Shown here: one piece after another, positions 9,111 to 17,558 of the stretch
Layout of the letters: each line of letters opens with the position of its first letter
How positions within the stretch are numbered: the first letter of the stretch is position 1
Assembly: GCF_000505665.1 (NCBI RefSeq)
Contig: NC_023033.1
Coordinates: 1,702,313 to 1,766,312 of the forward strand
Origin: Thermosynechococcus sp. NK55a
GTDB taxonomy: Bacteria; Cyanobacteriota; Cyanobacteriia; Thermosynechococcales; Thermosynechococcaceae
DNA length: 64,000 nucleotides
Direction: 5' to 3'
Notes under the pieces: generated by a model
Told to the model about the DNA's origin: nothing
Databases searched by the model: none
What the model saw: the letters and a program-made list of their open reading frames with translations, nothing else
Position numbers and translations under genes: made by a program

Positions 9111-9878
9111 CTAGGTAACATACAGGCTGTAGTGAAAGTCCGTTTGCTCACACTGGCTTTGCTGGAGATTGGCATGGCGAAAATTCGCCCAGCGACAGAT
9201 GGCATGACTGAGGTTGGCACGCACAAAAAGGGCGTGGGAAAAATACCCCCGCGTCAGCCCCGCATAGGCTAAGTTGGCCCCATAGAAGTTGCAGCGATAG
9301 GCCTGAACCCCCTCAAGGGAAGCCCGCACCAATTGCGCAAACCGCAGCGTTGCTTCATTGAGGCTAGCACCCATCAACAGGGCAAAGGAAAAGTCGCTAG
9401 CTGCCGCGCGGACATGGCTGAGATCCGCTTCGCACCAATGGCTGTGGCGACAATCCGCCTGCTCAAGGGTGGCCCAGGAGAAATCGGCATAGCTAAAACG
9501 GGCGTACTGCAAGTTAGCCAGTTGAAAATTTGCCCGCTGGGCAGTGGCGCGATCGCCCACAGTTTTTAAGAACAACGCCCCTCGGCAATCCGCATCATTG
9601 AAGTTAGCCGCCGTCAGATCCGCTCCATGCAAATTGGCAAAGCGCAAATCTCCCTGGGCAAGGTTCACCTCCCGCAGACAGGCACCGCTGAGATTACAGC
9701 CCCGCAGGTCATAGCCCCGCAAATCCATACCCGTAAGATTCATTTCGCTGAAATCTACAGTAAGCTGAGGATAAATTCGCCGCCATTCGTTCCACAGGTG
9801 TTTTCCCCCCCGCAGGCGATCGCTCACTACCGGATTTAAGTGCCCTTTGATCATCATTCTTGCCTTGAGATTCCTCAC
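9111..9878 (-). CDS. Pentapeptide-repeat protein
   Basis: About 30 tandem A(D/N)LXX-type pentapeptides run through the protein from about residue 45 (for example LTGMDLRGYDLRGCNLSGACL), predicting a right-handed quadrilateral beta helix. No signal peptide, membrane segment or fused catalytic domain is visible. Such proteins are abundant in cyanobacteria and mostly of unknown role; some related proteins mimic DNA or regulate partners. The start could be the ATG at 9878 or a later one at 9857 or 9854. It is divergent from the LysR regulator, and a candidate operator lies directly at its 5' end. Confidence 0.8.
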   Translation of the reverse strand: MRNLKARMMIKGHLNPVVSDRLRGGKHLWNEWRRIYPQLTVDFSEMNLTGMDLRGYDLRGCNLSGACLREVNLAQGDLRFANLHGADLTAANFNDADCRGALFLKTVGDRATAQRANFQLANLQYARFSYADFSWATLEQADCRHSHWCEADLSHVRAAASDFSFALLMGASLNEATLRFAQLVRASLEGVQAYRCNFYGANLAYAGLTRGYFSHALFVRANLSHAICRWANFRHANLQQSQCEQTDFHYSLYVT

Positions 9879-9915
9879 ATTTCGTTATCGTGGCACGAAA
9901 TTTGATAGAATTTCG
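9879..9915. promoter_or_regulatory. Candidate LysR operator between divergent genes
   Basis: ATTTCG (9879-9884) and CGAAAT (9896-9901) form an inverted repeat spaced by 11 bases, the T-N11-A geometry typical of LysR-family sites. A third ATTTCG half-site lies at 9910-9915. It sits between the pentapeptide gene and the LysR gene, where autoregulators usually bind. Binding is inferred from position and symmetry only. Confidence 0.4.
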
Positions 9916-9952
9916 TCTATGTAGCCCTATCGCTGACGAAAGGAGAATGGGT

Positions 9953-10909
9953 TTGAAACAAGCAACCCTACATCAGCTTAAGGTTTTTGAGGTCACTGCT
10001 CGCCACGGCAGTTTTACCCGAGCTGCCGAGGAACTCTTTCTGACGCAGCCCACCGTCTCGATTCAAATGAAGCAGTTGACCCGTGCCGTTGGTATGCCCC
10101 TCTTTGAGCAAGTGGGCAAACGGCTCTATCTCACGGAAGCTGGCAAGGAACTGCTGGCCACCTGCCAAGACATCTTTGAACGCCTTGAGCGCTTTGAAAT
10201 GGCCGTTGCCAATCTCAAGGGTCTCAAGCAGGGACACCTGCGGCTGTGTGTGATTACCACGGCCAAATATGTGATTCCTCGGCTGCTGGGGCCCTTTTGC
10301 CAGCGCTATCCAGGGATTGATGTGGCGTTGACCGTCACCAACCACGAGCAGGTGGTGGAGCGTATCCGAGGTAATATGGACGATCTCTATATCCCCAGTT
10401 GCCCGCCAGACAATGTGGATGTGGAGTGCCACCGCTTTTTGGATAATCCCTTAGTGGTGGTTGCCCCCAGTCACCATCGCCTCAGTGGCCGCAGTAAAAT
10501 CCCGATCCAAGAGCTGGCGGGAGAACCCTTTATTATGCGGGAGCAGGGATCGGGCACCCGCCAAGCTGTGGAGAAGCTCTTTGCGGAGCACGGTGTGCCA
10601 ATTAATATCCGCCTTGAACTGGGGAGTAACGAGTCCATTAAGCAGGCGATCGCCGGTGGCTTGGGAATTTCTGTCCTGTCTCACCACTGCTTGGCCCTGG
10701 ATCGCGAGTCCAGCCAGTTGACGATTCTCGATGTCGAACATTTCCCGATTCAGCGGCACTGGCATCTGGTCTATCCCGCTGGCAAACAACTGTCGGTGGT
10801 GGCCCAGGCCTTCTTTGACTATGTGTGTACCGAGGGACGGGAGATGATTGAATCGAGTCTCACCTATCCCGGTGGGGCGGCGCCGGCCAGGGAACTCAAC
10901 CCCGTCTAG
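9953..10909 (+). CDS. LysR-type transcriptional regulator of the CmpR/CcmR (NdhR) group
   Basis: N-terminal winged helix-turn-helix (HGSFTRAAEELFLTQPTVS at about residues 18-36), followed by a type 2 periplasmic-binding-like effector domain with GNMDDLYI and the conserved GSGTRQAVEKLFAEHG and GGLGISVLS segments. In cyanobacteria this group (CmpR, CcmR/NdhR, RbcR) controls carbon-concentrating and Calvin-cycle genes in response to metabolites such as 2-phosphoglycolate or 2-oxoglutarate; which member this is cannot be settled here. The start is taken at TTG 9953, which follows AGGAG at seven bases and gives the family N-terminus MKQATLHQLKVFE. ATG at 9947 is too close to that ribosome site. 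Confidence 0.85.
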   Translation: MKQATLHQLKVFEVTARHGSFTRAAEELFLTQPTVSIQMKQLTRAVGMPLFEQVGKRLYLTEAGKELLATCQDIFERLERFEMAVANLKGLKQGHLRLCVITTAKYVIPRLLGPFCQRYPGIDVALTVTNHEQVVERIRGNMDDLYIPSCPPDNVDVECHRFLDNPLVVVAPSHHRLSGRSKIPIQELAGEPFIMREQGSGTRQAVEKLFAEHGVPINIRLELGSNESIKQAIAGGLGISVLSHHCLALDRESSQLTILDVEHFPIQRHWHLVYPAGKQLSVVAQAFFDYVCTEGREMIESSLTYPGGAAPARELNPV

Positions 10910-10910
10910 T

Positions 10911-11555
10911 ATGGCAACCCTCGAATTTCTTGCCTTTCCCGATCCACCGATCGCGGCAGATCACACCCTCCTGTTGCTCCACGGTTGGGGGGCCAATGCC
11001 GCAGACTTGATTTCCCTTGGTCCGTTGCTGGCTCCCCGCGCTCAAATCTACGCAGCGGCAGCCCCCTTTCCCCATCCCTATGTGACTCAAGGGCGGATGT
11101 GGTATGACCTGAGTCAGCACAATGCCCTCAGTGGCTCATTACTGCTCGATGAGCGAGCCACGGATCTAGCCACCAGCGAAGCGGCACTGCGGGAGTGGAT
11201 TGCCAGCTTGCCCATTGACCTCAATTGCACAATTTTAGGGGGATTCTCCCAAGGGGGAGCCCTGACATTGGCGGTGGGCTTAACCTTGCCCTTGGCGGGG
11301 TTATTAGTCTTTAGCGGCTATTTAGTCCGGCCCCCAGGGGTGACAGCCACCTCGCCGCCGGTGCTGATGATCCATGGCACAGCGGATCCTGTGGTGCCCT
11401 TTGCCAGTGCCCAAGCCAGTTGGCAGGCCCTGCAAACTGCGGGAGTGAAGGGAGCATTTCATGCCCTACCGATGGCCCATGAAATTAACGGGGAGGCGAT
11501 CGCGATCGCTCGCCAGTTTATCGAGAAGACCCTGCCTAAAATGAACTCAGACTGA
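10911..11555 (+). CDS. Alpha/beta hydrolase, phospholipase/carboxylesterase type
   Basis: Serine hydrolase with the oxyanion-region HGWGANAADL near the N-terminus, nucleophile elbow GGFSQGGAL (serine at about 115), the conserved ADPVVPF aspartate segment and a late histidine in AHEI. This pattern fits the YpfH/EstB-like carboxylesterase family, which hydrolyses short acyl esters; the natural substrate is unknown. ATG at 10911 lies one base after the LysR stop, so the two are probably co-transcribed. Its 3' end overlaps the convergent phytol-kinase-like gene by 20 bp. Confidence 0.85.
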   Translation: MATLEFLAFPDPPIAADHTLLLLHGWGANAADLISLGPLLAPRAQIYAAAAPFPHPYVTQGRMWYDLSQHNALSGSLLLDERATDLATSEAALREWIASLPIDLNCTILGGFSQGGALTLAVGLTLPLAGLLVFSGYLVRPPGVTATSPPVLMIHGTADPVVPFASAQASWQALQTAGVKGAFHALPMAHEINGEAIAIARQFIEKTLPKMNSD

Positions 11556-12192
11556 GTAACCCATAGGCAAGCAAAGCGCTACCGATCGGAACGGTCAGAT
11601 TATCAATCCCTCGCCAAGCAATCAGTTCCAAGAGGGTTGCACCCACACCCACTAAAGGGGCAATCCAGAGGGACGCCAAAGCGGCAATGGGGATGAGGGA
11701 GAGGGCCGCGACCAAAGTACTCACCCAAAACATTGTCAGAGTTCCTTCCCAGCTTTTACTGGTTACCGGCAAGGGATGGCGTCCCCAGTTCATTCCCACA
11801 AGGGCAGCCAAGCCATCGCCCCAAGCCATCACTAAAATTCCCAGAACCGCCAGTTCCGGCAGCGTCTTCCAAAAGAGCGCCATTAATGTGCCAATACTCA
11901 CCGCATAAAAAAAGGTGCCCCAGCTTTGTCGCCCCACGCCACTAATACTGGGAAAGATCGGCACGCGATACGACAGCAGTGTCACTATACCAGCGATTGC
12001 TGCGGCTACAATTCCCCAACTCGTGGGTACCCCGAGGGCGTAGGCAATCAGGATGACTTGACCTGCGCCAATGTGAACCACTTTCCGTGACCATTCCTTG
12101 GCGTTGGGAAACCAAGCGTGGATCAGTTCTGCAATTAACAGCACCAAGCCCAGCCAACCTGTGACCCAAATTCCTGCCCAGAACATTGTCAT
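11536..12192 (-). CDS. Phytol/farnesol kinase-like membrane protein
   Basis: Integral membrane protein with about six or seven hydrophobic segments in 218 residues. The conserved signature of the CTP-dependent polyprenol kinase (VTE5/Sec59-like) family appears as MAWGDGLAALVGMNWG followed by KSWEGTLTMF. In cyanobacteria these enzymes phosphorylate phytol released from chlorophyll, salvaging it for tocopherol and chlorophyll synthesis. Assignment between phytol kinase, phytyl-phosphate kinase and another polyprenol kinase cannot be made from sequence reading alone. It lies downstream of wecB on the same strand with a 35-bp gap. Confidence 0.8.
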   Translation of the reverse strand: MTMFWAGIWVTGWLGLVLLIAELIHAWFPNAKEWSRKVVHIGAGQVILIAYALGVPTSWGIVAAAIAGIVTLLSYRVPIFPSISGVGRQSWGTFFYAVSIGTLMALFWKTLPELAVLGILVMAWGDGLAALVGMNWGRHPLPVTSKSWEGTLTMFWVSTLVAALSLIPIAALASLWIAPLVGVGATLLELIAWRGIDNLTVPIGSALLAYGLLSLSSF

Positions 12193-12227
12193 TGCTATCC
12201 TCAGTGAACGGTTGCTCCTTACTTTGT

Positions 12228-13352
12228 CTACTGGGTCTGCTGGGCAAAAAACTGGGTCACAATCTCAAGGATGCGATCGCTAGCATGACCATCGCCAAAG
12301 GGATTAATCGCCGTTGCCATACGGTTGTAGGCCACTGGATCCGTCAGCAGTTCAATTGCTGCTGCTGCAATCCTATCCGCAAAGGTACCCACTAGTTTAG
12401 CGGTGCCAGCGGTGACCGCTTCCGGCCGTTCAGTGGTTTCCCGCAACACCAGTACTGGTTTGCCGAGACTAGGGGCTTCCTCTTGTAGGCCACCGGAATC
12501 CGTGAGTAGGAGGGTTGATCCCTTCATCGCCGCCACCAGGGTGGGATAGTCCAAGGGCTCCGTAAGAAAAACACGGGGATGGTGTCCCAAATAGGCTTTG
12601 AGGGGTTCACGCACCGTGGGATTGCGATGCAGGGGCAAGAGTAAGGCAGTATCGGGAAGGGTGTTTAAGATCCTCAGGAAGCCATTGGCAATGTCTTCTA
12701 GGGGGGCACCCCAGTTTTCACGACGGTGAACGGTGGCAAGGAGGACACGGTATTGTTCCCAGTCAAGGCCGGGGACAGGGCACACCGGTTGGCGATCGGC
12801 CACCTGCAGCAGAGCATCAATGACAGTATTGCCCGTCAGGTGAATGGTACCCGTGACCCCGGCGGCCTGAAGATTCTTGACAGCTTGTGCCGTAGGGGCA
12901 AAATGCAACTGCGCCAATTGGGAAATGAGACGGCGGTTGGCTTCTTCTGGATAGGGATGATAGAGATCGTTAGTGCGTAAGCCCGCTTCCACATGACCGA
13001 CAGGGATTTGCTGATAAAAGGCGGCAAGGGTAGCGGCAAAGGCCGTTGTCGTATCCCCCTGTACCAAAACAAGACGGGGCAGGAGTTCTTGGTAGAGTTG
13101 CTCAAGGCCTTGGAGGGCACGGCAGGTAATTTCAGTCAGGGTTTGCTTTGGCTGCATAATGGCTAAGTCCCGATCTGCCCGTAGGTCAAACAGTGCCATC
13201 ACTTGATCCACCATCTCGCGATGCTGTCCAGTGAGAACAACGTACGGGGCAAACAGGGGCGATCGCTGCAAGACTTGAATAACCGGTGCCAATTTGATTG
13301 CCTCCGGACGCGTACCCAACGTAATGCAGATCGGGATTGGGGAAGCAATCAT
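12228..13352 (-). CDS. wecB: UDP-N-acetylglucosamine 2-epimerase (non-hydrolysing)
   Basis: Converts UDP-GlcNAc to UDP-ManNAc for surface polysaccharide synthesis. The 374 residues are the family length. Recognisable are the N-terminal GTRPEAIKLAPV, the glycine/acid segment VQGDTTTAFA, GHVEAGLRT, and the UDP-binding DSGGLQEEAPSLGKPVLVLR followed by TTERPEAV. No other polysaccharide gene adjoins it; the phytol-kinase-like gene follows on the same strand. Cytoplasmic enzyme, very secure. Confidence 0.95.
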   Translation of the reverse strand: MIASPIPICITLGTRPEAIKLAPVIQVLQRSPLFAPYVVLTGQHREMVDQVMALFDLRADRDLAIMQPKQTLTEITCRALQGLEQLYQELLPRLVLVQGDTTTAFAATLAAFYQQIPVGHVEAGLRTNDLYHPYPEEANRRLISQLAQLHFAPTAQAVKNLQAAGVTGTIHLTGNTVIDALLQVADRQPVCPVPGLDWEQYRVLLATVHRRENWGAPLEDIANGFLRILNTLPDTALLLPLHRNPTVREPLKAYLGHHPRVFLTEPLDYPTLVAAMKGSTLLLTDSGGLQEEAPSLGKPVLVLRETTERPEAVTAGTAKLVGTFADRIAAAAIELLTDPVAYNRMATAINPFGDGHASDRILEIVTQFFAQQTQ

Positions 13353-13621
13353 AGCCGTCTAAATACCAAAAATAGTAAAAACAGTACTTTTAGTGTACCG
13401 AGAAGGAAGTGTCCAAAAGTCAAAACAAAAAGTCAAAAAGTTCTAGTTGCCACTGCTCATGGACAGTTGTCTGTCAGCCTTTTGCTAGGGTGTGGAGTCT
13501 CGCGTCGCCCCGCCATGACTTCTCCCATAGGGAGTCTGGTGGGGGTGTGCCATCTTTGTGAGAAGGACTGTATGTTAATAATAGAAGGAAATGCACCGCC
13601 ATTGCGCTCGCTGAGGTGGCC
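13353..13621. other. Intergenic region between wecB and the BFN-domain gene
   Basis: This 269-bp spacer holds the promoters of two divergent genes. An A-rich stretch with short direct repeats (GTCCAAAAGTCAAAACAAAAAGTC, broken here as AAAAGTCAAAA and AAAAAGTCAAAA) lies at about 13412-13440. No convincing -35/-10 pair, riboswitch or small gene was recognised. Confidence 0.3.
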
Positions 13622-14137
13622 ATGATTGAAATGACTGTTGCTGGGATTGCCCTCGATGCCACTAACCGCCGCACACCAATTGTGTTGCTCAAAGACGGTG
13701 CTGGACGGCGAGCACTCCCCATCTGGATTGGTGATAGTGAGGCGCGGGCAATTTTAATGGCCTTGGAAAATCAACGGGCACCGCGACCGATGACCCATGA
13801 TCTGATGGCAAATATCCTCAACGAATGGAAGATGACCCTAGAGCGGGTGGTCATCCACTCCCTCGAAGACAACACCTACTATGCGGTGCTGACGCTGCGC
13901 CAAGGAGAAACGCGTAAAGACATTGATGCTCGTCCTAGCGATGCGATCGCGCTGGCCCTGCGCTGTGATTGCCCGATTTGGGTGATGGAAGCAGTGGTTG
14001 CCGATGCCTCGATTCCCGTCGATCGCGATGCAGACGAGGAAGAACGCCAAGCCTTTCGCCGCTTTTTAGATTCAATTCGCCCTGAAGATTTTATTCAGCA
14101 GGGGCGGGGAATGGAGGAGGATTCCTCCGCAGGCTAG
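13622..14137 (+). CDS. Bifunctional nuclease (BFN, DUF151) domain protein
   Basis: The whole protein is one BFN domain: MTVAGIALDATNRRTPIVLLKD at the N-terminus, LPIWIGDSEARAI, and the signature RPSDAIALALR near residue 107, followed by an acidic UvrB/C-like tail. The plant founding member has DNase and RNase activity, and bacterial members are conserved but poorly defined. ATG at 13622 is chosen over an in-frame GTG at 13616. The aldo/keto reductase gene follows one base after the stop and is probably co-transcribed. Confidence 0.85.
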   Translation: MIEMTVAGIALDATNRRTPIVLLKDGAGRRALPIWIGDSEARAILMALENQRAPRPMTHDLMANILNEWKMTLERVVIHSLEDNTYYAVLTLRQGETRKDIDARPSDAIALALRCDCPIWVMEAVVADASIPVDRDADEEERQAFRRFLDSIRPEDFIQQGRGMEEDSSAG

Positions 14138-14138
14138 G

Positions 14139-15260
14139 ATGCGTTACCGCCGTTTTGGTCGCACGGGGTTAGACCTCTCGGTGTTTTCCCTGGGAACGAT
14201 GCGTGCCTTGGGCAGCCCAGAGGTGATGCAGGCGGTCATTGAGGAGGCGATCGCCCACGGCATTAACCATATTGAAACCGCCGCCGCCTACGGTGCCAGT
14301 GAAGCCTACATTGGCCGTGCCCTTAAGGCATTGGGGCAGCCCGCTGTCTTTATCACCACCAAACTATTGCCCCAAGGGGATGCAGATCATGTCCAGCGAC
14401 AAATTGAGCAATCCCTTGAGCGTCTCCAACTCTCACGCTTAGACGGTGTCGCCCTCCATGGAGTGAATACCCCTGAGCATCTGGCGTGGCTGAGCAGTGA
14501 AGGGATGGCCATGCTGCGGCAATTGCAAGCAAAGGGGGTAATTGGCGCTTTGGGTTTTTCCAGTCATGGATCGTTGTCTGTGATTTTGCCGGCGATCGCC
14601 AGCAATCAATTTGACTTTGTGAATCTGCATTACACCTACTTTCAGCAACGCAATGCCCCAGCGATCGCTGCTGCTGCTGAGCGGAATCTAGGCATTTTCA
14701 TCATTTCCCCAGCCGACAAAGGGGGAAAGCTCTACCAGCCTTCCCAACGGCTCCAAGATCTCTGTGCTCCTTTTCACCCGCTCCATTGGAGCTATCGCTG
14801 GTTGCTGAGCCAGCCTGCCATCACCACCTTGAGCATTGGGCCTGCCACCGTTGCCGAGTTGGCCTTTCCCTTGGCGGTGGCCGATCAGGTCGATCCCCTG
14901 AGTCCCGCAGAGCAAGCCGTGGGCGATCGCCTACAAGCGGCGATGCAGGCAGCCCTAGGCAGCGATCTCTGTCACCAATGCTATGCCTGTCTGCCCTGCC
15001 CAGAGGAAATCCACATCCCTGAAGTATTGCGGCTTCGCAACTTGGCCGTTGCCTACGACATGACGGAATTTGGCAAATATCGCTATGGGATGTTTGGCCG
15101 GGCCGGCCATTGGTTTGCGGGACAGCCCGCCAATCGCTGTACTGAATGTGGCGATTGTTTGCCTCGCTGTCCCAGTCGCTTGGAGATTCCGCGGCTATTG
15201 CGGGAAACCCATGAGCAGTTGCAGGGCACCTCGCGATCGCGCCTTTGGCAGACGATCTAG
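14139..15260 (+). CDS. Aldo/keto reductase with C-terminal 4Fe-4S module
   Basis: The N-terminal barrel (about residues 1-260) carries the aldo/keto reductase catalytic regions: HIETAAAYGASE (tyrosine; the usual aspartate is glutamate), TTKLLP (lysine) and GVALHGV (histidine). The C-terminal part has two cysteine clusters, CHQCYACLPCPE and CTECGDCLPRCP, consistent with one or two iron-sulfur clusters. Such fusions are common in anaerobes and cyanobacteria and suggest that electrons reach the barrel from ferredoxin as well as NADPH; this is inference. It follows the BFN gene by one base and shares its stop region (CTAG, 15257-15260) with the convergent aminotransferase. Confidence 0.85.
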   Translation: MRYRRFGRTGLDLSVFSLGTMRALGSPEVMQAVIEEAIAHGINHIETAAAYGASEAYIGRALKALGQPAVFITTKLLPQGDADHVQRQIEQSLERLQLSRLDGVALHGVNTPEHLAWLSSEGMAMLRQLQAKGVIGALGFSSHGSLSVILPAIASNQFDFVNLHYTYFQQRNAPAIAAAAERNLGIFIISPADKGGKLYQPSQRLQDLCAPFHPLHWSYRWLLSQPAITTLSIGPATVAELAFPLAVADQVDPLSPAEQAVGDRLQAAMQAALGSDLCHQCYACLPCPEEIHIPEVLRLRNLAVAYDMTEFGKYRYGMFGRAGHWFAGQPANRCTECGDCLPRCPSRLEIPRLLRETHEQLQGTSRSRLWQTI

Positions 15261-16111
15261 GCCGCCGCCTTTTCCATCACTGCTAATAATTCTCGCCATA
15301 GCTGTTGGGTCACAGGTCCCGGGCAAGCCGGAAACACCATCTCATTCACTTGGCGAATCGGCATTAGAAGGCGCACCGAGGAACTGAGAAAGCCCTCACT
15401 GGCTCCTGCTAGGTCCTGTGGAGTAAGAACCACTTCCCGATGGGGAATACCCAAGTCTGCAACGATCTGCAACAGCGTCGCTCGCGTAATTCCATGGAGT
15501 ATGCCAACGGCGGTGGGGGGTGTCTCGACGACACCATCACGGACAATCCAGAGGTTACTGGTCGTGGCCTCGGTAATCTGTCCTTGGGCATTGAGAAGCA
15601 GGGCGTCCTCAAAACCCGCCTGCTGTGCCTCCAATAGGGCCAAGATATTGTTGAGGTAATTGCCCGTTTTGGCTGCCGGATCAAGGGCAGCAGTACTTGT
15701 GCGTTGCCGCTTAGCGATGGCAAGGCGAATTCCCTGTTCGCTCAACGTTGGTTCGGGCGCGATCGCCATCAACACAATCAATAACCGCGGTTGGGTGGTC
15801 GGTTCTGGCAATAGGCCAATGCGGCGATCGCCACCACGGGTCACCACAATCCGAATGTAGTATTCTCCTGTTGGGGCAGCCGCTAACGTGCGTTGAACTT
15901 CTTGGGTAATGTACTCATCAGACCAGGGCACAGTCATGTAGAGATAGGCGGCTGAGGCGCGCAATCGTGCTAGGTGCTCTGGCAGGGCAAAGGGAACCCC
16001 GCCGTAGGTCCGCACAACCTCGTAAACACTGTCACCATAAAGAAATCCGCGATCAAAAACAGAAATCGAAGCCTCCGGCGTAATTACCCCGTCCAGATTG
16101 CAGAGTAACAC
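15257..16111 (-). CDS. Class IV PLP aminotransferase (branched-chain aminotransferase / aminodeoxychorismate lyase-like)
   Basis: Fold-type IV PLP enzyme of 284 residues. The N-terminal SVFDRGFLYGDSVYEVVRTYGG is the class signature, the PLP-lysine segment reads AAKTGNYLNNILALLEA at about 146-162, and ITEATTSNLWIV and GILHGITRATLL hold the cofactor phosphate-binding positions. Members include IlvE, D-amino-acid aminotransferase and PabC, and the sequence does not separate these by eye. IlvE-like activity in branched-chain amino acid synthesis is the commonest cyanobacterial annotation. DUF1825 lies just upstream on the same strand. Confidence 0.85.
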   Translation of the reverse strand: MLLCNLDGVITPEASISVFDRGFLYGDSVYEVVRTYGGVPFALPEHLARLRASAAYLYMTVPWSDEYITQEVQRTLAAAPTGEYYIRIVVTRGGDRRIGLLPEPTTQPRLLIVLMAIAPEPTLSEQGIRLAIAKRQRTSTAALDPAAKTGNYLNNILALLEAQQAGFEDALLLNAQGQITEATTSNLWIVRDGVVETPPTAVGILHGITRATLLQIVADLGIPHREVVLTPQDLAGASEGFLSSSVRLLMPIRQVNEMVFPACPGPVTQQLWRELLAVMEKAAA

Positions 16112-16123
16112 TTGCCCTCTCCC

Positions 16124-16446
16124 CTAGGGTTGGCGTTCCACTTCGGCTTTCATGCGCTCAAGGGTTTGATGCATTTGATCAAACATACTTTGGGGCGACA
16201 TCCCAAACTGGCTCAGTTGAGTTTCCAGTTGTTTGATGGTCATCTGCGCCATAAAGTCATCGGACAACTCAAACCGCTTCATAAAAATACGGTAGCGGTC
16301 CATGAGTTCTTCCATTTTCTCGATATAAATTTTTTACCTTCACGGTCAAATTTGCCGTACTCGGAGCCAAGCTGCATCAACTGCTGGTAGTCCTGAAACA
16401 GACGTTGTGCTTCCTGTTGAACAATTTCTGAATCAAAGAATCCCAT
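16124..16446 (-). pseudogene. DUF1825 family protein, frameshifted
   Basis: Small conserved cyanobacterial protein of unknown function. From ATG 16446 the frame reads MGFFDSEIVQQEAQRLF, then QLGSEYGKFDREGKKF, the start of the DUF1825 domain. It then slips. The remainder (16315-16124) reads MEELMDRYRIFMKRFELS to the end ERMKAEVERQP. The break is at six A on the coding strand (complement of 16330-16335). One extra A gives GKKIYIEKMEELM and a full-length protein of 107 residues. Both halves are otherwise intact, so either the base call is wrong or slippage at A6 restores the frame. The 3' part is short and helical throughout. Confidence 0.75.
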
Positions 16447-16531
16447 ACGACCCTGCCTGATACAGCAACAACCACAATGGCAACGCTTGACCCTTTGGTT
16501 TGTTATCTAGTTGCATTCTATCAAAGGCACT

Positions 16532-17557
16532 TTAGGCGGGCGTGAGAGGGAAAACCGATCCTTTGCTCAAAGCTTGTGCCCAGGCGATCGCCGCCAAAAA
16601 ACTCTGTGGGTCTGCTACCCCTGTACCCGCGATGTCAAAGGCCGTACCGTGATCTGGGGACGTGCGAATAAAAGGCAAGCCAATTGTCGTATTTACTGCC
16701 TCCCGAAAGGCGAGCATCTTCACCGGAATCAATCCCTGATCATGGTAAAGAGCAAGGTAGGCATCGTAGGCGGGGGCTGGGGCAGGACGTCCCCACCACG
16801 CATCGGCAGCCCCAATCCAGAGGGTATCGGGGGGCACAGGACCAATCAGTTCAACTTCGGGATACTGCTGCTGGGCTGCTGCAAGCCATGGAATCAGCCA
16901 AGTCACTTCCTCTTGGCCTAGGTGTCCCTGCTCACCGCTGTGGGGATTCAATCCAGCAATGGCAATGCGAGGCCGCTCTAGATGTCGCCGCTCCCTCAGA
17001 AACTGGATAAGAAGCGCGAGCTTTTCATTGAGGCGTTCGGGGGTCAGTGCCCTAGGCACCGCTTGCAATGGGATGTGGGTAGTCGCGAGTAAAGTAGTCA
17101 GCACCCAGTGAGTCACAGGCGATCGCCCCAGGAACAACATGCCCACATGGGCAGTTCCTGTAAAGTGAGCCAGCACTTCAGTTTGACCGGGAAAGGTATA
17201 ACCGACCGCTTGCCAGCTGGCCTTAGAAATCGGTGCCGTCACAATTCCTGCCACCTCGCCGGCGATCGCCCGCTGAAGGGCAGTTTTGAGATAGGCAAAG
17301 CTAGCAGCCCCACTGGCAACACTGGGACGCCCCGGCACAATCACCTCGTCGAGGGGATGCTCCCATATCTGAAGCTGAGCAGGATCAATGGCCACCTGTC
17401 CCTGTTGACATAGGCGAGCATAGGTTTCCTCTAATACTTGGCCTGTACCCGCAATAAAAAACTGCCCTAACATTTCTGAGGGCAGGTGAGCTAGGGCTTT
17501 CAGGAGAATTTCTGGGCCAATACCCGCTGGATCCCCAAGGGTGAGGGCAAGGGACAT
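16532..17557 (-). CDS. pdxA: 4-hydroxythreonine-4-phosphate dehydrogenase
   Basis: NAD-dependent, metal-binding enzyme of the DXP-dependent pyridoxal phosphate pathway. ATG at 17557 gives MSLALTLGDPAGIGPEI, the canonical N-terminus, and 341 residues. Later signatures include GPVPPDTLW, AYDAYLALYHDQGLIPVK with the metal histidine, and NTTIGLPFIRTSPDHGTAFD. An upstream in-frame extension overlaps rps1 and is not coding in this frame. The start lies one base after the rps1 stop, so rps1 and pdxA are probably one transcript. Confidence 0.94.
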   Translation of the reverse strand: MSLALTLGDPAGIGPEILLKALAHLPSEMLGQFFIAGTGQVLEETYARLCQQGQVAIDPAQLQIWEHPLDEVIVPGRPSVASGAASFAYLKTALQRAIAGEVAGIVTAPISKASWQAVGYTFPGQTEVLAHFTGTAHVGMLFLGRSPVTHWVLTTLLATTHIPLQAVPRALTPERLNEKLALLIQFLRERRHLERPRIAIAGLNPHSGEQGHLGQEEVTWLIPWLAAAQQQYPEVELIGPVPPDTLWIGAADAWWGRPAPAPAYDAYLALYHDQGLIPVKMLAFREAVNTTIGLPFIRTSPDHGTAFDIAGTGVADPQSFLAAIAWAQALSKGSVFPLTPA

Positions 17558-17558
17558 C

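Noticed and set aside
13375-13387. GTA-N7-TAC upstream of wecB as an NtcA site.
   Set aside because: The NtcA consensus needs eight bases between the half-sites, and no -10 element follows at the right distance.
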